NCBI RefSeq assembly: GCF_037024155.1
Contig: NZ_JAYKTS010000025.1
Span: 1-61,105, forward strand
Direction: 5' to 3'
DNA length: 61,105 nucleotides
DNA from: Bacillus sp. 2205SS5-2
Lineage (GTDB): Bacteria > Bacillota > Bacilli > Bacillales > Bacillaceae_K
Positions 1 through 9,601 of the stretch are shown in pieces. The translations under genes were made by a program, and so were the position numbers. How positions within the stretch are numbered: the stretch's first letter is position 1; the number at the start of each line of letters is the position of its first letter. The notes below the pieces were generated by a model. It was not told the DNA's origin. It saw only the letters and a program-made list of their open reading frames with translations, and searched no databases.

Positions 1-11
1 AAGTAAATACG

Positions 12-127
<116 letters not shown>

Positions 128-133
128 ATTATT

Positions 134-160
134 AAAAAACAGCCCGAGGGCTGTTTTTTT
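134..160 (+). terminator. Terminator of the upstream rRNA operon
   Basis: Hairpin AACAGCCC-GAG-GGGCTGTT-like (stem ACAGCCC/GGGCTGT) followed by a run of seven T. It sits directly after the 5S gene and ends the ribosomal transcript. Confidence 0.9.
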
Positions 161-344
161 GTTTTGAACTTGAATTTGAATTTGAACTAAATGAAATCAG
201 ATTCTATTCATGAACGGGAGTGAGAGCAGGGAGAAGTAAGGAGGTCAAAAGAGTGAGCGAGAGAATTCCGGAGCGTACAACAACGCACGTGAGAATCAGT
301 ACGTCCGAAACTGACGCGGAGATTCGCCCCTGCTGTTCGAACCC

Positions 345-393
345 GTGCCGATGGAAGTTGGGAGTGCCCCTGTGAGAGTAGGAAGGTCGCCAC
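345..393 (+). repeat. 5S rRNA-like fragment
   Basis: About 45 bases repeat the 3' half of the 5S gene at 76-123 with changes: GTGCCGATGGAAGTTGGGAG, then CCCCTGTGAGAGTAGGAAGG and TCGCCA. The 5' half of a 5S gene is absent. The preceding stretch (about 180-344) is not protein-like but can fold locally, for example CGTAC at 275-279 with GTACG near 299-303. I infer a degenerate duplicate of the 5S end, or a structured RNA that shares this segment. The gap 162-528 holds no recognisable protein gene. Confidence 0.6.
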
Positions 394-528
394 GGATGTG
401 AAAAAGAGGGAGAAAGGGAAATCTCTCTTACTAAAATCGACAAGTCCTGTGGCAACGCAGCAGTCAGCACATCTATGTTCAAGCCAAGAAGAAGGAAGAA
501 AACGCGTAATCACCTATTTACTATTTCT

Positions 529-1542
529 AAAAATGATTATTCCACTAGCTCAGAATAAGTAATTGTCCTTGTTGAAACACATAACTTTACTAAACGACTA
601 AACCATTCACCTTTGAATTTCCTTCGATTAAATCGATAAGCAAATTCGTCTAAATAAGACTGAAGATGCTTAGGGTCAAGTCCGTGGAACGTTCCACCAA
701 TAAATGCTTTTGCATTGGAAAGAACGGTGTGTAATCAGATTAAATGGTCTGGACTTTTTTTGGCATTGTAAACTTGATATTCGTGTTTAAAACCAGCACC
801 AGCAAGGGCTCTATATGAGAAATAGGCATCACTACTAATGGTTGATCCTGGTTCGATTCTTTTCTTGGCAAAATCAATCAAGGTTTCCTCTTTAACATTT
901 GGGATGACTCCATTTTTAGAAAAAGCGGATGCCCCTTTTTGTTTAAGGATAACCCTGCTAGTACCTTGGTTTTGTCCGTTCCACGACCGCGTTTTCCACC
1001 TTCAGATGGCGAACCAAAGAAAGCATCGTCTAGCTCTACAATACCAGCTAGTGTGTATTTTGCATCACGTTTTCTCATGGCTCTCCTAATTTTATGAAGC
1101 ATAAGCCAAGCGGTTTTATACGTTACTTCAAGTTCTTCAGACAGTTTTGTTGCAGATACACTACGTTTATCATGAACGATTAAATAGATGGCTAGAAACC
1201 ATTTTGTTAAGTCTGCTCTTGTTTTTTCCATTACCGTTCCGACAGTGACAGTTGCTTGGTAACGGCATTGTTTGCATTCATAAAGCTTGTGTGTACGTGT
1301 TTTGGTTGCAAAATAGGCATCGTGACCACATCTCTCGCAACTATAACCGTGTGACCACTTTAATGAAAATAGATGGTCATGACAGGCCTCCTCGGTTGAA
1401 AACAGTTTTTGAAAAGAAAACAAACTCATTAGTAGGTATTTAGCCATTTTAATCACCCTGTCAAGAATAATGTTAGTCATCATCCTTGACAACCATTCGT
1501 TCTATTTAAACATTATTTTGAGTAAAGGGGATACTCATTTTT
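529..1542 (-). mobile_element. Remnant IS element, IS1595-like
   Basis: The element is defined by the transposase pseudogene and by matching outer sequences. Positions 529-552 read AAAAATGATTATTCCACTAG..., and the reverse complement of 1519-1542 reads AAAAATGAGTATCCCCTTTA...; 18 of 24 positions agree. The left copy overlaps the last codons of the transposase. No clear target duplication was found, so the exact boundaries are uncertain. Its transposase is broken, so the copy is inactive. Confidence 0.6.
537..1492 (-). pseudogene. Broken IS1595-family transposase
   Basis: The N-terminal part (1492 to 878) has a zinc ribbon (CERCGH ... CKQC) and a DDE-type core segment with VELDDAFFG, typical of IS1595/ISXO2-like transposases. 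A one-base frameshift in the T5 tract near 913-917 ends this frame at 878. The downstream frame continues the same protein with KRIEPGSTISSDAYFSYRAL, then stops at TGA 735-737 where relatives have Trp before LHTVLSNAKAFIGGTFHG. The last codons read to TAA at 537-539. The start is uncertain; an internal Met at 1447 is also possible. Two independent lesions make it a clear pseudogene. Confidence 0.85.
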
Positions 1543-1579
1543 CTAAATATGTTTTAATACGGAAATAAATTTTATGGTA

Positions 1580-1755
1580 GGCCAATTTCTGCAAAGTTTG
1601 TTGCTTTTCACATCCGTTAATCATCTATGAAATAGTATTGTTCCGAGTCTCAAGCCACTGTAGCTGGATCTGTCTATTTTGATGGAAATCAACATTGAAA
1701 AGAAGGATTTAGTCAAAAATCAGGTGAAATAGCCACAATGTATACGAAATGAGCC
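1580..1755 (-). repeat. Family A repeat carrying a partial unit B
   Basis: Left end GGCCAATTTCTGCAAAGTTT resembles the A right terminus, and the right end CACAATGTATACGAAATGAG matches the A left terminus in reverse. At 1643-1670 it carries the tail of unit B (CAAGCCACTGTAGCTGGATC) at the same internal position as the copies near 16.9 and 24.9 kb. No target duplication is recognisable (TTATGGTA versus TATAATAA). It fills most of the gap between the IS remnant and csfB. Confidence 0.7.
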
Positions 1756-1891
1756 TATAATAAAAAAGCGACTTAGCGTTGATTGTAGGAAGTACCAAAC
1801 TAAAATTTTGTAAATTTTAAGTAAGACATACACAGAGTGAAAAAAATCCCATATACTATACTAGTTAAAAACGGTTAATTTTTAGAAATTT

Positions 1892-1920
1892 GTATACAAA
1901 TAGAAAATTAGGAAAGACTA
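1892..1920 (+). promoter_or_regulatory. Candidate sigma-F promoter of csfB
   Basis: GTATA at 1892-1896, a 14-base spacer, then GGAAAGACTA at 1911-1920. This fits the known sigma-F pattern GYATA-N14/16-GGnnAnAnTn. The inferred start of transcription is only a few bases before the ribosome binding site, giving a very short leader. csfB is a sigma-F gene in B. subtilis. Confidence 0.6.
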
Positions 1921-1939
1921 TTTGTATGGAGGTGGAGAG

Positions 1940-2140
1940 ATGAGGAACCAAAAAAATCATCTATATGGGGAAACTTGTATTATTTGCTCGGACGAAAAGA
2001 CAAAGGGGATTCACTTGTACACTTCATTTATCTGTTTTGATTGTGAAAGAGCCATGATTCATTCTGAAACAAAAGATCCCGATTATAGTTTTTATGTTCA
2101 TCAACTTAAGAAAGTAACGACTCCACATATTCCTTCGTAA
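1940..2140 (+). CDS. csfB: Anti-sigma-G factor Gin
   Basis: A 66-residue zinc-binding protein with two CxxC pairs, CIIC and CFDCE, as in Gin (CsfB). In the forespore it binds sigma-G and keeps it inactive until engulfment, and it also acts on sigma-E in B. subtilis. The chosen ATG at 1940 follows GGAGGTGG by about 5 bases; an earlier in-frame TTG at 1922 lies upstream of that site and is unlikely. In B. subtilis csfB also follows an rRNA operon, and xpaC and yaaN come next; those two genes are missing here. Confidence 0.85.
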   Translation: MRNQKNHLYGETCIICSDEKTKGIHLYTSFICFDCERAMIHSETKDPDYSFYVHQLKKVTTPHIPS

Positions 2141-2141
2141 T

Positions 2142-2171
2142 GCCGAGCAAACAAGATTGCTTGGTTTTTTT
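2142..2171 (+). terminator. Terminator of csfB
   Basis: Stem CCGAGCAA / TTGCTTGG with a 6-base loop, followed by eight T, directly after the csfB stop codon. Confidence 0.85.
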
Positions 2172-2237
2172 TCGCCTTCTTTCAATCTATCATCGGGTGT
2201 ACAATAATGGGAAGAGTTATAGAAAGGGAGAAGCATA

Positions 2238-3653
2238 GTGAATCAAAAAAATACACCATTATATTCAGCAATTCAAAAACATATCGAGAAAAGAAGCTTC
2301 TCTTTTCATGTTCCAGGTCATAAAAATGGGCGAGTTGGTTGGGAAGGATCTCATTTTAAGCAGTTTCTTCCGTTTGATGTCACAGAAATAAGTGGACTAG
2401 ACGATTTGCATGCTCCACAAGAAGCCATTAAAGATGGGGAAGACCTTCTGAGAAAGTTTTACGGTGCAAAAACCAGTTGTTTTTTAGTAGGAGGAAGCAC
2501 GGTAGGGAATTTAGCAATGATATTAGCTAGTTGTGGTGCTGGGGATACGGTATTAGTCCAACGTAATTGTCATAAATCAATTATCAATGGATTAAAACTA
2601 GCCAAAGCGTTGCCTGTTTTTCTTCAGCCTGAGTGGGATGAAAAAACGATGTCACCAGGAGGTGTATCCCGAGCTACTTTAAAAAAAGCACTTGCTTATC
2701 ACCCAGAAGCCAAAGCATGCATCTTTACATATCCAACTTACTATGGAACTTGTTATCCCCTTGAAGAGCTTATAGTAGAAGCTCATTTAAATGATGTGCC
2801 AGTTTTAGTGGATGAGGCCCATGGACCGCATTTACAGCTTGAGCAAGTTTCGTTCTCATCTGCACTTCAAGCGGGAGCGGATATTGTGGTGCAGTCTGCC
2901 CATAAAATATTACCGGCTATGACAATGGGTTCCTATTTACATATAAATAGTAACCGAATTTCAGAAAGAGAATTGAGGAAGTACCTTTCAATTTTACAAT
3001 CGAGCTCACCTTCCTATCCCATTATGGCGTCCCTTGATATGGCAAGATTTTTTATTGCCAACTATGATTCAGAAGATTGGAGGTATATGCTGAAAGAACG
3101 GAATCAGTTTATCCATGAAGTAAGAACTGTAGAAGATGCCACAGTTCTTGAGTGCGATGATCCCATCAAATTACTTTTACGAGTGAAGGGTGTGTCGGGG
3201 TTTGACCTTTCATATGCACTAGAAAAAATAAATATTTTTCCTGAGTTAGCAGATCACCACCAAGTATTGTTAATTCTTCCTCTATTCAAAAAAGGATCGG
3301 AGTCCTATTTAAATGATGCTAGTAAAAGAATGATTTCAGCCTTATGCTCATTGGAGAAGAAGAAGGAAGTAGATTTTTCATTCTCGATTACTGAAGAAGA
3401 AAAAATACAATCACTAGTGATACCATATAGTGAATCAAAAGAGAAGAAACAGAAATTAGTAAAGGTTAAACAAGCTGTAGGAATGGTTTCTAGTGAGATG
3501 GTCATCCCTTATCCGCCAGGAGTTCCCTTGTTAATGGAAGGAGAGCGTATATCTGAAGGAAAAGTTGAACAATTGCAAATGTTGAAATTAATGGGTGCTC
3601 GGTTTCAAGGTAATCATGTTCTTGAACAAGAGATGATATATGTATATGATTAG
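2238..3653 (+). CDS. yaaO: Orn/Lys/Arg decarboxylase family protein YaaO
   Basis: A 471-residue fold-type I PLP enzyme. The pyridoxal lysine is K223 in SAHKILPAMTM, with DEAHG at 192-196 and HVPGHKNG near 24-31, all typical of the short group of basic amino acid decarboxylases related to SpeA and YaaO. The likely reaction is decarboxylation of arginine, lysine or ornithine; the substrate cannot be told from sequence. Start is GTG at 2238 with AAAGGGAG 8 bases upstream. It lies 44 bases before tmk, the same neighbour as in B. subtilis. Confidence 0.85.
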   Translation: MNQKNTPLYSAIQKHIEKRSFSFHVPGHKNGRVGWEGSHFKQFLPFDVTEISGLDDLHAPQEAIKDGEDLLRKFYGAKTSCFLVGGSTVGNLAMILASCGAGDTVLVQRNCHKSIINGLKLAKALPVFLQPEWDEKTMSPGGVSRATLKKALAYHPEAKACIFTYPTYYGTCYPLEELIVEAHLNDVPVLVDEAHGPHLQLEQVSFSSALQAGADIVVQSAHKILPAMTMGSYLHINSNRISERELRKYLSILQSSSPSYPIMASLDMARFFIANYDSEDWRYMLKERNQFIHEVRTVEDATVLECDDPIKLLLRVKGVSGFDLSYALEKINIFPELADHHQVLLILPLFKKGSESYLNDASKRMISALCSLEKKKEVDFSFSITEEEKIQSLVIPYSESKEKKQKLVKVKQAVGMVSSEMVIPYPPGVPLLMEGERISEGKVEQLQMLKLMGARFQGNHVLEQEMIYVYD

Positions 3654-3697
3654 TAACGATAAATAGATAAGGAATGTTATGTTGTTGGAGGTAAGTA

Positions 3698-4330
3698 ATG
3701 AAGAAGAATGGATTATTTGTAACTATTGAAGGTCCTGAAGGGGCGGGGAAATCGACAATATTAGAAAAAATAGAAGAATCCCTACTAAATGAGGGACACC
3801 AGGTTATCAAGACAAGGGAGCCAGGTGGAATTCCGATTTCGGAGAAAATCCGCGAGATTATCTTAAATCCGCAGCACACGGAAATGGATGGTAGGACGGA
3901 AGCTTTATTATATGCTGCAGCTAGAAGACAGCACTTGGTTGAAAAAGTAATCCCGGCGCTGGAAAAAGATTATGTTGTCTTATGTGATCGATTTGTAGAT
4001 AGCTCGTTAGCATATCAGGGAATGGGCAGGAATCTAGGCATAGAGGCTGTATACAGTATCAATAAATTTGCCATTGAAGACACTTTTCCAGATGTTACAC
4101 TTTATTATGATATAGAACCTGAGGAAGGTCTAAAACGAATACAGGCTAGTAAAGGGAGAGAAGTGAATCGATTAGATTTAGAAAATCTGACTTTTCATGA
4201 AGAGGTACGTAGTGGCTACTTAAGGCTATTAAAAAATGAGCCCAATCGAATCAAAAGAATTGATGCTAGTCAAACTCGTTCGAAAGTTTTAGCAGATAGT
4301 TTAGCGATCTTAAAGCCATATTTAACTTAA
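3698..4330 (+). CDS. tmk: Thymidylate kinase
   Basis: Phosphorylates dTMP to dTDP with ATP in dTTP synthesis. The 210 residues have the P-loop [10 protein letters not shown] (11-20), the dTMP-binding [12 protein letters not shown] (97-108) and a LID segment around GREVNRLD near 150-160. Length and motifs are normal for the family. ATG at 3698 has GGAGG 7 bases upstream. It heads a DNA replication cluster with yaaQ, yaaR and holB. Confidence 0.97.
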   Translation: MKKNGLFVTIEGPEGAGKSTILEKIEESLLNEGHQVIKTREPGGIPISEKIREIILNPQHTEMDGRTEALLYAAARRQHLVEKVIPALEKDYVVLCDRFVDSSLAYQGMGRNLGIEAVYSINKFAIEDTFPDVTLYYDIEPEEGLKRIQASKGREVNRLDLENLTFHEEVRSGYLRLLKNEPNRIKRIDASQTRSKVLADSLAILKPYLT

Positions 4331-4771
<441 letters not shown>

Positions 4772-4788
4772 CTTTGGAGGCAGTATGA

Positions 4789-5229
4789 ATGAAGATCAAC
4801 CAAGACATACGAATTGGTTTAGATAAAGTGAAGATTGACCAAAAGGAAACAAACACGAGTGGCAAAACATTTGGAAGACTTGTGCAAAAGCAAGATCAGA
4901 AGCTCCATCTAGAACAGCTTTCTAAGCTCCTTTTAGATGTTGGACAAGCGGGAGAAAGGCTTTCACGCTCAAGAAATTTAAAAGACCTTTCCAAATACAA
5001 AAGCTTAGTCAAACAATTTGTAAAGGAAACTGTGGATTTTGGAATGAATTTAAAACATTCTTATACCTGGAACCAATTTGGGGAAGGACGTAAGCTTAAG
5101 ACAATTGAAATGATTGATCAAGAGCTCGTCCAACTATCAGAGGATGTTATAAATAAAGAGAAAGAATCGATGGATGTACTAGGCCGGATTGGTGAAATCA
5201 AAGGACTATTGATTAATCTATATACGTAA
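4789..5229 (+). CDS. yaaR: YaaR family protein (DUF327)
   Basis: A 146-residue, strongly charged, mostly helical cytoplasmic protein of the conserved YaaR family, function unknown. Identified by position between yaaQ and holB and by the pattern LGRIGEIKGLL near the C-terminus. No signal peptide or membrane segment is visible. ATG at 4789 overlaps no neighbour; GGAGG lies about 10 bases upstream. Probably co-transcribed with the replication genes on either side. Confidence 0.8.
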   Translation: MKINQDIRIGLDKVKIDQKETNTSGKTFGRLVQKQDQKLHLEQLSKLLLDVGQAGERLSRSRNLKDLSKYKSLVKQFVKETVDFGMNLKHSYTWNQFGEGRKLKTIEMIDQELVQLSEDVINKEKESMDVLGRIGEIKGLLINLYT

Positions 5230-5243
5230 GTGAGTGGATGTAA

Positions 5244-6245
5244 GTGACGAAAACATGGGAAGAGCTGAAGCGGATTCAGCCCCTTGTCCTCCAATTGATT
5301 TCAAATAGCATTATGAGAAACCGTGTGGCTCATGCTTATATTTTTGAGGGAGAGAGAGGAACAGGGAAGGTAGAGATGAGCATCCTATTTGCTAAAAGTT
5401 TGTTTTGTGAAACAGCACAGAATGGAGTTCCTTGTCTACAATGTCTCAATTGCAAAAGAATCGAAAATAGGAATCATCCCGACGTGCATATAATTGAACC
5501 AGATGGTTTGTCGATAAAGAAAGATCAAATCCGTTCACTTCAAGAAGAATTTAGTAAAACGGGCGTTGAGTCTCGAAAAAAATTCTATGCAATCATTCAT
5601 GCGGATAAAATGACAGTCAATGCTGCCAACAGTTTATTAAAGTTTCTAGAGGAGCCTCAGTCAGAAACGACAGCAGTCTTAATTACCGAACAAATCCATC
5701 GAATCTTGCCAACGATTCTATCAAGATGCCAAGCTTTATCCTTTAAACCGCTACCTAATAAAGTGGTGAAAGAAAAATTACTAGAAAACGGCGTTTCAAA
5801 CGAAATGGCCATGCTTGTGTCTAATTTAACCAATAACTTTGACGAGGCTTTGCAACTTTCGAATGATGAGTGGTTTGCACAAGCACGAAAGATAGTGTTA
5901 AAATTATATGACGTCCTCCGGAAAAGTGCCTTCCAAGGAATGGTTCAACTTCAGGAGGATTTTTTCCAACATTTTAAAGAAAAGTCACAAGTAGATCGAG
6001 CTTTAGATCTTTTGTTATTAATATATAAAGACCTCTTGTATCTCGGTATTAATTATGAAGAATTAGCGTTTCCAGATCAAAAAGAAGCTTGGCAATCACA
6101 AGCTCTCCAAATTTCGACAAAGCGCATATCAGAACAAATGACAATTGTTTTAGACGCTAAGCGGAAATTAAATGCCAATATGAATACGCAGCTATTAATG
6201 GAAGAGCTTGTGCTAAAGCTACAGGGGGGATTTACCTTTGTATAA
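5244..6245 (+). CDS. holB: DNA polymerase III subunit delta prime
   Basis: Clamp-loader subunit of the replicative polymerase. The 333 residues show the AAA+ fold with a P-loop-like GERGTGKVEMS (about 36-46), a four-cysteine zinc module (C53 region then CLQCLNCKR), and the SRC motif in LSRCQAL near 154-160 that supplies the arginine finger. Start is GTG 5244. It overlaps the next gene, ricT, by 8 bases, so the two are translationally linked. Confidence 0.95.
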   Translation: MTKTWEELKRIQPLVLQLISNSIMRNRVAHAYIFEGERGTGKVEMSILFAKSLFCETAQNGVPCLQCLNCKRIENRNHPDVHIIEPDGLSIKKDQIRSLQEEFSKTGVESRKKFYAIIHADKMTVNAANSLLKFLEEPQSETTAVLITEQIHRILPTILSRCQALSFKPLPNKVVKEKLLENGVSNEMAMLVSNLTNNFDEALQLSNDEWFAQARKIVLKLYDVLRKSAFQGMVQLQEDFFQHFKEKSQVDRALDLLLLIYKDLLYLGINYEELAFPDQKEAWQSQALQISTKRISEQMTIVLDAKRKLNANMNTQLLMEELVLKLQGGFTFV

Positions 6246-7059
6246 TGTAGTAGGAATCCGTTTTAAGAAAGCGGGGAAAATATATTATTTTGATCCAGAT
6301 GCTTTTTCAATCACAAAAGATGATTATGTGATTGTCGAAACGGTTCGAGGAATTGAATACGGTAAAGTTGTTCTTGACCCTAAACAAGTAGGGGAAAATG
6401 ATGTCGTATTACCTTTGAAAAAGGTGCTTCGAATTGCTGATGAAAAGGATCGATTAACGGTTCAAGAGAACAAAGAAGCAGCAAGTGAAGCGTATACTAT
6501 TTGTTGTGAAAAAATAGAGACACATCAGCTAGATATGAAACTAGTAGATGTTGAATATACGTTTGACCGCAATAAAGTCATTTTTTATTTTACAGCCGAT
6601 GGTAGAGTCGACTTTCGTGAACTTGTAAAAGATCTTGCTTCCATCTTCAGAACGAGGATTGAACTACGGCAAATTGGCGTTAGGGATGAAGCAAAGATGC
6701 TCGGCGGGATTGGTCCTTGTGGACGTATGCTCTGCTGTTCAACGTTTTTAGGTGATTTTGAACCCGTTTCTATTAAGATGGCTAAAGATCAAAATTTGTC
6801 ATTAAATCCGACAAAAATTTCTGGTTTATGTGGTCGTTTAATGTGTTGTTTAAAATATGAAAATGACGAATATGAAACAGCAAAAGCTGAATTACCTGAC
6901 ATTGGTGAAGTAATCCAAACACATGAAGGTAAAGGTAGAGTGGTTGGACTAAATATTCTTGAACGTGTTGTTAAGGTAGATATAAAGGAACATGAAAGAG
7001 TTTTAGAATTTACTTTAGATGAAATAAAAAATGGTGCCGTAATTCAAGCCACAGAGTAA
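6238..7059 (+). CDS. ricT: RicT (YaaT), RNase Y-specificity and Fe-S complex subunit
   Basis: A 273-residue PSP1-domain protein. With RicA (YmcA) and RicF (YlbF) it forms a complex that directs RNase Y processing and supports sporulation, competence and biofilm formation in B. subtilis. Cysteines expected to hold an iron-sulphur cluster are visible in GPCGRMLCC (about 160-168) and [12 protein letters not shown] (about 197-208). Start is TTG 6238 inside the end of holB, preceded by AGGGGGGA. Confidence 0.93.
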   Translation: MYNVVGIRFKKAGKIYYFDPDAFSITKDDYVIVETVRGIEYGKVVLDPKQVGENDVVLPLKKVLRIADEKDRLTVQENKEAASEAYTICCEKIETHQLDMKLVDVEYTFDRNKVIFYFTADGRVDFRELVKDLASIFRTRIELRQIGVRDEAKMLGGIGPCGRMLCCSTFLGDFEPVSIKMAKDQNLSLNPTKISGLCGRLMCCLKYENDEYETAKAELPDIGEVIQTHEGKGRVVGLNILERVVKVDIKEHERVLEFTLDEIKNGAVIQATE

Positions 7060-7072
7060 TGAGGTGGAAGTA

Positions 7073-7438
7073 GTGGATAAAAAAGAGTTCTTTGATTCAG
7101 TCATCGATATGGAACAGCAAATAGGACAATTATATAAGCAACTTGGAGACTTAAAGCAGAATCTTGCAACAATGATTGAAGAAAATAATTCGCTTCAACT
7201 TGAAAATAAGCATTTGCGCCGTAGACTGAAAAGCACCGAGAACTCTAAAAAAAGTGGCGCACAGGCTAATCAATCTCTTCATACTAAAGAAGAGGATAAA
7301 CATGCTGATATTGGAGAAGGGTATGATAATTTAGCCCGCTTATATCAGGAAGGCTTTCATATTTGTAATGTACACTTTGGAAGTCCTCGAAAAGATGAAG
7401 ATTGCTTGTTTTGCTTATCATTTTTGAATAAAAAGTAA
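7073..7438 (+). CDS. yabA: Replication initiation control protein YabA
   Basis: Negative regulator of initiation that contacts DnaA and DnaN. The 121-residue product has an N-terminal leucine-rich coiled coil (tetramerisation, about 1-60) and a C-terminal zinc-binding module with His/Cys at HICNVHFG and CLFC. The GTG at 7073 is preferred over GTG 7064: it yields the normal MDKKE-type N-terminus and is correctly spaced from GAGGTGG at 7061-7067. It directly follows ricT and ends the replication operon at a terminator. Confidence 0.92.
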   Translation: MDKKEFFDSVIDMEQQIGQLYKQLGDLKQNLATMIEENNSLQLENKHLRRRLKSTENSKKSGAQANQSLHTKEEDKHADIGEGYDNLARLYQEGFHICNVHFGSPRKDEDCLFCLSFLNKK

Positions 7439-7442
7439 TGAT

Positions 7443-7474
7443 TGCCTTCCTTTTAAAGGGAGGCTATTTTTTTA
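7443..7474 (+). terminator. Terminator after yabA
   Basis: Stem GCCTTCC / GGGAGGC with the loop TTTTAAA, followed by TATTTTTTT. It closes the tmk-to-yabA transcript. Confidence 0.85.
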
Positions 7475-7519
7475 AAGGCTTTAAAAGAAATAATTCTTAA
7501 AATAGTTTTCTTACGTAGG

Positions 7520-7546
7520 AAATAGCCACAATGTATAGAAAAGAGC
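7520..7546 (+). repeat. Solo end of a family A repeat
   Basis: AAATAGCCACAATGTATAGA followed by AAAGAGCC matches one terminus of the family A elements. The other terminus is not recognisable upstream, so this is a decayed fragment just before yabB. Confidence 0.55.
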
Positions 7547-7600
7547 CATATAAAAAGAACCTCTAACAAAGGAATATTGTTAAAAGGAGAAGTTGAAACA

Positions 7601-8332
7601 ATGCTTAGAGATGATGAAAGATTAGATTATTTATTGGCTGAAAATCTACGAATAATCCAAAGTCCCACTGTATTTTCTTTTTCAATAGATGCCGTATTAC
7701 TTGCTAATTTTACTTATGTTCCGATTCAAAAAGGGGATATTGTTGATTTATGCAGTGGAAACGGTATTGTTCCCTTACTATTAAGTAAACGAACAAAAGG
7801 AAGGATTACGGGGGTTGAAATACAAGAAAGACTGCATGATATGGCATCTAGAAGTATAAAGTATAATAAATTAGATGAACGCATTACATTGATTCATGGT
7901 GATATTAAAGATATGCCAGATCAGTTAGGAAGAGGGAAATATGAAGTAGTTACGTGTAATCCGCCGTATTTCCAAACACCTAATCATGAACAAATCAATC
8001 CTAACGAACATTTAGCGATTGCTCGTCATGAGCTATTATGTACGTTAGAAGATGCAATTTCTTCGACAGCAGCGCTTTTAAAGCAAGGAGGAAAAGCATC
8101 TTTTGTGCACAGACCTAGCCGCTTGTTAGATATTGTGACGCTTATGAGGCAATATCGATTAGAACCAAAAAGAATGCGATTTGTTTACCCAAAGAAAGGA
8201 AAAGATGCAAATATACTATTAATAGAAGGAATAAAGAATGGCCAACCGGACTTAAAGGTACTACCTCCTCTTTATATTTTTGATGACGGAGAATATACAA
8301 AGGAAGTACAGGAGATTTTATATGGAATTTAA
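7601..8332 (+). CDS. yabB: tRNA1(Val) adenine-37 N6-methyltransferase-like protein (YabB/TrmN6)
   Basis: A 243-residue class I SAM-dependent methyltransferase. Motif I is [14 protein letters not shown] (about 46-59) and motif IV is CNPPYF (about 122-127); NPPY is diagnostic of N6-adenine methylation, and the family methylates A37 of tRNA-Val in E. coli. ATG 7601 follows AAAGGAGA; an in-frame TTG at 7577 precedes that site and is rejected. The 3' end overlaps the relic of yazA, as intact yabB overlaps yazA in relatives. Confidence 0.88.
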   Translation: MLRDDERLDYLLAENLRIIQSPTVFSFSIDAVLLANFTYVPIQKGDIVDLCSGNGIVPLLLSKRTKGRITGVEIQERLHDMASRSIKYNKLDERITLIHGDIKDMPDQLGRGKYEVVTCNPPYFQTPNHEQINPNEHLAIARHELLCTLEDAISSTAALLKQGGKASFVHRPSRLLDIVTLMRQYRLEPKRMRFVYPKKGKDANILLIEGIKNGQPDLKVLPPLYIFDDGEYTKEVQEILYGI

Positions 8333-8449
8333 CCAATATTCCTATGTACCAAAATGTAAAGTTTGATGTAACTAAGGAGATTAAACAAACGAAGTAGATA
8401 GATGAGACTTCAATTCAATGGGGAAAGTATACAAGGACGAAATGTTAAG
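8322..8449 (+). pseudogene. yazA: Decayed yazA (GIY-YIG domain protein)
   Basis: In the place where yazA overlaps the end of yabB, an ATG at 8322 opens a frame [14 protein letters not shown] then stop. One frame over, the sequence continues as VTKEIKQTK, stop, IDETSIQWGKYTRTK. Intact YazA proteins have Y-YVLKC, then GYTN-D/E-KR, then GKGAKYTR, so three family landmarks survive in order. Only about a third of the length remains, with a frameshift and stops. Inference rests on weak but ordered similarity plus synteny; the pieces could be coincidence. Confidence 0.55.
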
Positions 8450-8523
8450 AAGCAGGTACCTATTTTAAGCAACACACTATAGATCACAAAAAGACCGATA
8501 TGAAGAAAGTGCAGGTGAAGCAG

Positions 8524-9393
8524 ATGAACATTCAAAAAAGCTTTCATAAGGACCAAGAAGGAGAGCTGTATTTAGTTCCGACCCCAATTGGAAATTTAGA
8601 AGATATGACATTTAGAGCAATAAATACGATGAAAAAAGCTAATTGGATTGCTGCAGAAGATACGAGGAATACGAAGAAATTATGTAACTACTTTGAGATT
8701 CAGACGCCTACCATGAGTTATCATGAACATAATAAAAACATAAGTGGTGAAAAAATTCTGGAAAAACTTAGAAATGGGGATATAGTAGCTCTTGTCAGTG
8801 ATGCAGGTATGCCTTGTTTATCAGATCCAGGGTACGAAATCGTCCAAGAAGCATTAGCAGAAGGTCACGCTGTGATTCCACTACCAGGTGCAAATGCAGC
8901 TGTAACAGCTCTTATCGCGTCTGGAATAAATCCTCAGCCATTTTACTTTTTTGGCTTTCTTGCTAGAGGAAAGAAAGAGAAGAAAGAGCAACTTGAAAAT
9001 CTGAAAAAAATAGGTGCCACGTTAATCTTTTATGAATCCCCCCATCGTTTGAAAGATACACTTCAACATATGAATGATATTTTGGGGAATCGTCAGATAG
9101 TCTTATGTCGTGAATTAACAAAGAAATTTGAAGAGTTCATTCGAGGAAGTTTAGAAGAGGTAATCAATTGGGCGGAAGAAACAGAGATTCGTGGAGAATT
9201 TTGTATTATTGTAGAAGAAGGTGAAATAAAAGAAGATCAGGAAATACAATGGTGGGAGTCACTCTCTTTAATAGATCATATTGAGCATTACATACAAAGT
9301 AAGGAATTAAAATCAAAAGAAGCCATAAAACAAGTGGCAATTGACCGAAAACTGCCAAAACGAGAAGTATATCAAGCGTATCATGTAGAGTGA
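8524..9393 (+). CDS. rsmI: 16S rRNA 2'-O-ribose C1402 methyltransferase RsmI
   Basis: Methylates the 2'-O of C1402 in the ribosomal decoding centre. The 289 residues begin with YLVPTPIGNLEDMTFRA (about 15-31), then AEDTRNTKKL, the SAM-binding loop SDAGMPCLSDPG and PLPGANAAVTALIASG, all RsmI hallmarks. ATG 8524 has AGGTGA 6 bases upstream; the in-frame ATG at 8500 has no ribosome binding site. It lies where rsmI follows yazA in B. subtilis. Confidence 0.95.
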   Translation: MNIQKSFHKDQEGELYLVPTPIGNLEDMTFRAINTMKKANWIAAEDTRNTKKLCNYFEIQTPTMSYHEHNKNISGEKILEKLRNGDIVALVSDAGMPCLSDPGYEIVQEALAEGHAVIPLPGANAAVTALIASGINPQPFYFFGFLARGKKEKKEQLENLKKIGATLIFYESPHRLKDTLQHMNDILGNRQIVLCRELTKKFEEFIRGSLEEVINWAEETEIRGEFCIIVEEGEIKEDQEIQWWESLSLIDHIEHYIQSKELKSKEAIKQVAIDRKLPKREVYQAYHVE

Positions 9394-9601
9394 TTTGGTT
9401 GATATAGAGTGAAAGGATATCGAGGTAAATCCTGATGTAAATTCAGAGAAACATCAATCTTATATCCTTTGTGAAAGATAGTTTGCAATTATTATTGCTG
9501 AACTTGCACTAGGTAAGTAAATCGTGTTAACGATAGACTTCGGGGTCCAATTCATATCTTCTTGAATCAAAGTTAAGATAAAGTAGTGAACTCCTACAAA
9601 G

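Noticed and set aside
204-513. Two overlapping minus-strand open frames of about 95 codons next to the 5S gene
   Set aside because: They overlap each other in different frames, cover the 5S-like fragment, and resemble no family; likely chance frames over structured DNA.
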